A stretch of 62,783 nt of DNA. Source: Gymnopus androsaceus JB14 (lineage: Eukaryota > Basidiomycota > Agaricomycetes > Agaricales > Omphalotaceae). This document shows, one piece after another, positions 57,446 to 62,783 of the stretch. How positions within the stretch are numbered: position 1 is the stretch's first letter; each line of letters starts with the position of its first letter. A model generated the notes under the pieces. It did no database searches. It had not been told where the DNA came from and saw only the letters and a list, made by a program, of their open reading frames with translations. The stretch covers positions 1 to 62,783 of the forward strand of contig ML769750.1 of NCBI GenBank assembly GCA_009733575.1, written 5' to 3'. Made by a program: the position numbers and the translations under genes.

Positions 57446-60150
57446 AAACCCCATTGTGCATTTGAGCAAGAATATGCTTAAACTGAGATGGTAAGCAATC
57501 ATGATTCATCTTTCATCTCTGGAGCAAGGATAGTAATTCCAGAGATCTCCAGAGACCTCTGGAGATACCTGGAGGAGTTTGACAGCTTTTTGAGCACAGC
57601 CATGAGAGCTCTGGAGATCTCTGGAGACCTCTGGAGACCAACCAGGTTTTGCTGATGATGAGTGTGACTATGAAAGTGAGGGTGAGCATAATGTGAGCCC
57701 AATTTGAGCAGTCAAACATGGATATGCCTGATCATACTCCATGGCTCAATTTAGACTCATCTGTCCTCAATGGCTCAAATTGGGCTTACTTTGCTTACTT
57801 TATACTGAGCTGTTCAATTTAATTTTATCCATGCTTACATGCTTGAATCATGCTCAACTGCTCAATTTTAGCACATCCATTTTAGCATGAGTAAGCCCAA
57901 TTTGAGCAGTTGAGTACTGTAAGTATTATTACAACCATGGGTTCATATTGAATTAAAAAATATGACAACTATAAGTTCACTTTCACAAATTGGACTCAAT
58001 CACTGTGCTCAATGGCTTGATTTAGGCTATTATATGCTCAACCCTTTGAATTGGGGTCACCATATGCTCAAGGGATTGAATTGGACTTATCTGTGCTCTT
58101 TTAACTGCTCAACTGCTCAAATTGATCTTATCCATGCTTAATTGCTCAATTTAGAATTGAGCCCGATTTGGGCAGTTGAGCAAAGGTAAGCCCTATTTCA
58201 GCGGTTGAACATGGACAAACCAATTGCTTGAGTTGGGCCCTCATGCTCAATGGCTCAATTTAAGCTCATACATGCTCAATAGCATGAATTGGGGTTGCTT
58301 TATGCTCAACCGCTCAAATTATGCTTCACTGCATGCCCAATGGCTTGATTGGGCTGAATCATGTTCAACTGCTTGGATTGCACTGAACAGATCAGTTTGT
58401 GCTTATCCACACTCAATGGCTCAAACTGGGTTCATCCAAGCTCAATTGCCTGATCAACTGCTCAATTTGGGCTCATCCATTAGCTTGGATTAGCTTGAAT
58501 TGGCCTTGCCATACTTATATGCAACTGCCCAACTTAGGCTTATACATGCTCAGCTGCTCAAGTCATCACTGCATGCTCAATGGCTTAATTGGGCTTAATC
58601 ATGCTCAACCACTCAATTTGGGCTTATCCATCTTCAACTGCTTGAATTGCACTGAACTGCTCAATTTGGGCCAATGCTCAACTGCTTGAATTGTGCTCAA
58701 CTGCTCAATTTAGACTTATCCATGCTCAATGCCTCGGATTAGGCTTGGTTCATGCTAGACTGCCTAATTTTGGTTTACCATGCTTACACACTCCAATCAT
58801 GCTCAACAGCTCAATTTAGGCTCATCCATGCTCAATGGCCCAATTTAAGCTTGTCCCTGATCTACTGCTTGAATCATGCTGTGCTACTCAATTTGAGCTC
58901 AATTTATGCTTCCACACTCAACTTCCTAGTTTAGCTTTGAGATTCTGAATTAGTTTGATCATCCTCAACAGCTCAACCTAAGCTCATCTGTTCCAAATGG
59001 CTGCAATGGCTCAAATTGGGTTCATATACACTCACCTGCTCAAATTATACTGCTCAATTACAGATTATCCTTGCTCAACTGATCAAGTTGTGTTGAATTG
59101 CTCCATTTGGGCTCATCCATACTCGACTGCCTCACCTATTCCATTTGGGCTCATCCATGCTCAACTGTGCTCAACTGCCCAAATTAGGCTCAATCATGCT
59201 CCATTGCCCATCCATACTCAATGGCTTGAATTGGGCTGACCTTATGCTGAACTTCTTGTCCAACTTGATCATGCTCAACTGCTCTACTTAGGCTCATCCA
59301 TTGTCAGTGGTCAAATCAGGCTTGATCATGCTCAATGGCTCAAATTTGGTTCATCCATGCCCAATGGCTTGAATTGGGCTAGCCTTATGCTCATCTTTGC
59401 TCACATCAGACTTGATCATGTTCAATGGCTCAATTTTGGCTCATCCATGCTCATGGCTTAAATTGAGCTAAGAGCTTAGATGTGCTCAATGGCCCGGGCT
59501 TGAATTCCACTTGAGTATATGCTCAGTATCATTTGGGCTCACTTGTCCATACTGAACTGCTCAACTTTGACTCATCCATGCTCAATGGCTCAATTGGGCT
59601 CAATCATGCTCAAAAGCTCAATTTAGGCTTATTCATACCCAATGGCCCAAATTGAGCTTGATCATGCTTAATGGCTCATTGGCCTTGCCTTATGCTGAAC
59701 TGCTTGAAATCATGCTACACTGCTCACTTTGGGCTCATCCATACTCAATGGCTCAATTTAGATTGTTCCATCCACAATGATTTGAATTAGGCTTGAATGT
59801 TCAATTTGGCTCATCCATGCTCAATGCTTGAATTGGTCCCAATGTCTGGCACATTTTTGGTGCAGGAAACCCTGCCAAATCACACTCAATAAATGGTTCA
59901 AATCAGTCTGGATCATGATTAATGCATGGCTGGGCATGGATGGGCCCAAACGGTGCAATTGAGACAGCTGAGTGTGGATAATCCCAAATTCAGCATGATG
60001 AGTTAAGCATGGATGAACTCAAGTCAAGCCATTGAGCATGATCAAGCCTGATTCGAGCTATTTGGGACAGATGGGCCTAAGTTGAGCTGTCAAGGATGAT
60101 CAAATTAATTTAAGCTGTTGGACATGGATAAGGCTAAATTGAGTAGTTAA
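57446..60150. repeat. TTGAGCATGGATGAGCC-type satellite, block 4 (with strand switches)
   Basis: Mostly ATGCTCAA orientation (57720-59880), with GAGCAT-oriented pieces at 57690-57720, 57880-57915, 58155-58220 and 59930-60150. Part of it (about 58740-59250) is an inverted, diverged copy of 35750-35040 in block 1: unit order and odd units agree, for example the run read as PCSTDQ.VLNCSI.AHPYSTAS on opposite strands. Confidence 0.85.
57537..57648. repeat. Inverted repeat of CCAGAGATCTCCAGAGACC units
   Basis: CCAGAGATCTCCAGAGACC near 57539 faces CTCTGGAGATCTCTGGAGACC near 57610, about 50 bp apart. Each half is itself built on palindromic CTCCAGAG/CTCTGGAG steps, so cruciform or hairpin folding is possible. 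It interrupts the satellite and is flanked by unique sequence at 57446-57530. Confidence 0.6.
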
Positions 60151-60169
60151 GTAAGTTCTTTCGTTCAAA

Positions 60170-62783
60170 TGAGACTATCCTCAAAAACTCATCGATACTA
60201 AGTCTAAACGTAAAAATGTATTTATTCTGGACGAATGTGACGATGAAGATGCGGAGATCGACAGGGAAACGGACATCGAGGATAGACTGTCCTGGGGGAA
60301 CAGCGACGATGACCGTGCCATGGAAGAGGAAGCGCTGAAATCTCAACATGTTAAAGCCACGGATCACAGTGGCGATCCAGAAGAAACTCAGGAAGGTCTC
60401 CGCCAGTCTCGGATAGCGTCAGATGCCGAGACTCGTGAAGAGCGCGCGATAAGGGCTGAGGCATGGGCATCTCGAACGACCAAAATGCACAGGGAGCGTG
60501 AAAAGCAAAAGTCTGAAAGTGTTCCACTTCGTTCCGCGAATCACGTATCTCCCATGGATGCTGTCATTGCGAGTTGGGAAAAGAAAGCCGAAGAGCTCGA
60601 ACAATGCAAGCAAGCTCCGCGGGCATCCATGTCCAACCACTCCCATTACTCAAAATCCCGCCATTCCAGACCCCAAAACTCCGATCCGCGTCCTCAGAAG
60701 AAAGCGCGCTTCCTTGAATCCTTGAATCCACCGCAAACCTCACATTCTTTTGCCTCAAACGATCATGGCAGAGACTCCCTCTTCCAGGAGGTTCACGCCG
60801 CGTATGATTGGTCCGATGAGGACGATGACGATCCAGACCCTCATCCCAATAAGGCAACCCCTCAGCAGAGAGCGACGGTGCGAAAAGGATTGAGGGAATT
60901 CGCAGAGTTGCGGGGTTTTGAATCGAAATCCGTCAAAAAGAGTCGCAAGCGTAGAGAAAAAAAATTGCGCCAAGCTTTGACAGGACTCCCGCCTGTACCT
61001 CCCGCATTTCCTACTGCACCTCCTGCACCTCCCAACGTGCATTTTACTGCACCTCCTGCATCTCCTGCACCTTTTGCCGCACCTCCTACATCTCCTGCAC
61101 CTCCTACTGCACCTCCTGCCATTCCTAGTGTCACTCCTTACGCACCAAACACGGTTCCTTTTTCCCAAGCACCCGAGGAGCACCTAGACGAACTAGGTCT
61201 CCCTGAACTCGACTACGTCGACGATGATGTTATTTATGAGCCCAACCACGTCCACGAGATGGACCACCTTGACGGCGGTCACGACTACAACGACAACGCC
61301 TACATGATTGAGGAGAACCCCATGTAAGCTACCCTCTGTTTATATCAAACTAATAACTGACCCCTTCCTTTATCAGATATAACCTCCTCACCCCACTCTC
61401 CCCCGATCAAACCCTTACCGACGGCGAATTGTAGGTTCTCTATCTCTTTCGCTCAGATATACTAACTTATTTGGCGTCTTTAGACTTTCACTCCTGGACT
61501 CAACGCCGGCAGCTCCGATCGGTACGCTGGACATGGACCCTCCCGACTCCCAGGCTGATCCAATGGCGAACTCTGGCACAGATCCGATGGAAGAATTTTT
61601 GCAAGCAATATCGTACAATCCCCTGGAGGATTCATATCTCAGCCAAAAGTACAATAACCCGAATGAGCATTTGTTCACTCGAATTGCTTCCACAATGTAC
61701 GCCTCCGACCCACCACGAGAACCGGAGTGGTCTTCTCCGGAAGATGAGCCAGGGGACGATTCTGATCACTCATGGGATTCCGACGAGGAATCGCTGGACG
61801 GAGAGTGGGCGGAAATGAGTAAGCAATTCTCTCTTCATGGCCAAGCACTTGAAGAGGTCGCCAAATATAAAATATATTTCGTGCGGTGTCAGGTAAGAGT
61901 CCCAGGCATTGCATAAGACAAACCAAGCTAATCTATGCTTGTTTTTCAACTATAGCGTGGCAGAGCTCTGGCCATCGTTGAGCATCTACGGCACGACATC
62001 GATATGGGCAACACTGCATGCAGCAACTCATAAGTTTCTCCAACGAAGGGAAAACTTATGGAAAACAGCCGAAACGTGCTGAAAACAGAAATTTCCGAAC
62101 TTTTGAAAGATTTTATGCAAAACTTATGGAAATAAAGTGCCTTTTCTGGTAATTTATTTCCATAAGTTTTGTATAAAATCTTTTCATAAGTTCAGAAACT
62201 TCCGTTTTAGGCCTTTTCTGGATGTTTTCTATAAGTTTTCAATTTGCATGCTAAACTTATGTATTGCTGCATGCAGTGCAATGATCTTATCAAGACGGCA
62301 TTCCGCTCGCAGTACCCTGGAGGTCTCTACATCCAAACGTCCGGCATGTCTCCCGAAAATCATATCCTTGCGGATTACTTCAAATCTATCGCTGGCTTCT
62401 CCTACGAGAACGCCAGGAGTATTCTCCCTAAGCATTATCTTGCGAAGGGCATTTTTCTCAATACCACGCATTTCATCCCAGACCGGTTTAAAGAGCCCCT
62501 CCCTGGCCGCTGGGCATTGATTAAGAAGGGTCTGTATCGGCAGGATGTCGGACTTGTTGTAACAGATAAATTTAAGGAAGCACGGGCTCAGAACACATAA
62601 TCGTCGTGGTACCGCGGCTTAAGCTCCCTTCGTTGGAACAAGCAAATCCCAAAGAAACTGACAAAAACAGAACACATCAGCGTCGTCCCAAGACGCCCCT
62701 AGATTCCTCATCGCCCCATGCTATTGCTCAAAGGTTCGGACTCAACGTACAGTTGATATGCCGACATGAAAGTTGCTCAGAAC
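60170..62783 (+). pseudogene. Spt5-like gene (NGN and KOW domains), 5' cut, runs off the window
   Basis: Spt5 is a transcription elongation factor; mushrooms carry many TE-linked relatives. Exons inferred: to 61323, 61377-61430, 61484-61892 and 61956 onward, with 53-63-bp GT..AG introns. It starts with an acidic region (ILDECDDEDAEIDRETDIED, in frame upstream of ATG 60320), then basic and Pro/Ala-rich tracts (PPAPPNVHFTAPPASPAP), an NGN-type domain (YFVRCQRGRALAIVEHLRHD, continuing after an insertion with LIKTAFRSQYPGGLYIQTSG) and a KOW-type PGRWALIKKGLYRQDVGLV (about 62505-62560). A frameshift near 62590 separates this from IIVVVPRLKLPSL. An in-frame TGA at about 60168 and the adjoining satellite mark a lost 5' end. 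A 267-bp element at 62012-62278 splits the NGN part. Confidence 0.75.
62012..62278. mobile_element. CACTGCATGCAG-ended MITE (CACTA-type), 267 bp
   Basis: Inverted ends of at least 26 bp: left CACTGCATGCAGCAACTCAT, right (reversed) CACTGCATGCAGCAATACAT. CAA flanks both sides (62009-62011, 62279-62281). Removing the element and one CAA puts the two halves of the NGN domain in the same frame. CACTG ends with a 3-bp duplication are those of CACTA/EnSpm elements. The interior is rich in CTTATGGAAAA and palindromic. It is non-coding; a relative lies at 34251. Confidence 0.85.

Noticed and set aside
62014..62276. 10-bp target duplication CTGCATGCAG for the MITE at 62 kb
   Set aside because: CTGCATGCAG is part of the terminal inverted repeats. 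Treating CAA as the duplication restores the NGN reading frame; the 10-bp reading does not.
1..62783. tRNA or rRNA genes
   Set aside because: No cloverleaf with B-box-type GGTTCGANTCC in the right spacing and no rRNA core sequence was found by eye; the GGTTCGAA at 43373 is part of a transposon end. A tRNA scan would be decisive.

Overview
The window reads as a transposon graveyard from a mushroom-forming basidiomycete (Agaricomycetes). I base this on families typical of that group: a Plavaka-type CACTA transposase, a KDZ transposase with CPxCFG and DGEGCERFW motifs, an Spt5-like (NGN-KOW) gene, Ulp1-protease/transposase elements, a split-repeat tyrosine-recombinase retroelement, and introns of 50-60 bp with GT..AG ends. 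The species cannot be named. No tRNA, rRNA or CRISPR array was seen. The only host-like coding sequence of size is a broken F-box gene at 23.8-25.5 kb.

Layout: 0.4-3.1 kb, decayed Plavaka transposase (+) split by a small TIR element carrying telomere-like CCCTAA repeats. 5.1-8.1 kb, Helitron Rep-type remnant (-) split by a 1.2-kb TIR element. 10.4-13.1 kb, RNase H and tyrosine recombinase of a Ngaro/PAT-like element (-) with its B1-A2-B2 split repeats; 22.9-23.8 kb, a matching 5' end (A1 repeat plus first ORF) on the same strand. Between these lie a CTAGTAGTA-rich minisatellite, a full-length Copia element (14545-21777, 521-bp LTRs, TGACC target duplication) and a ~190-bp tandem array.

26.2-33.6 kb and 37.9-42.5 kb each hold a TIR-bounded element with a Ulp1 (C48) cysteine protease at the 5' end and a DDE-type transposase at the 3' end. 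The two transposases are unrelated. The first is hit by a 357-bp TIR element and by an apparently intact Tc1-like element (30686-32308). 43.4-50.8 kb holds two KDZ copies in inverted orientation: a truncated plus copy and a nearly complete five-exon minus copy, with a palindromic satellite between them. 51-55 kb is mostly unrecognised, with a RING-finger fragment. 34.8-37.9, 42.5-43.1, 55.2-57.0 and 57.4-60.2 kb are a TTGAGCATGGATGAGCC-type satellite that switches strand several times; a solo LTR sits inside it. 60.2 kb to the window end is the Spt5-like gene, split by a CACTG-ended 267-bp element.

The parts work together mainly as nested insertions. Several insertions can be dated relative to each other, and reading across four of them shows which short target duplications each family makes. 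Premature stops in the retroelements are almost all TGA where CGA (Arg) is expected, and the Copia LTRs differ by TG/CA swaps, so decay looks like loss of methylated CpG.
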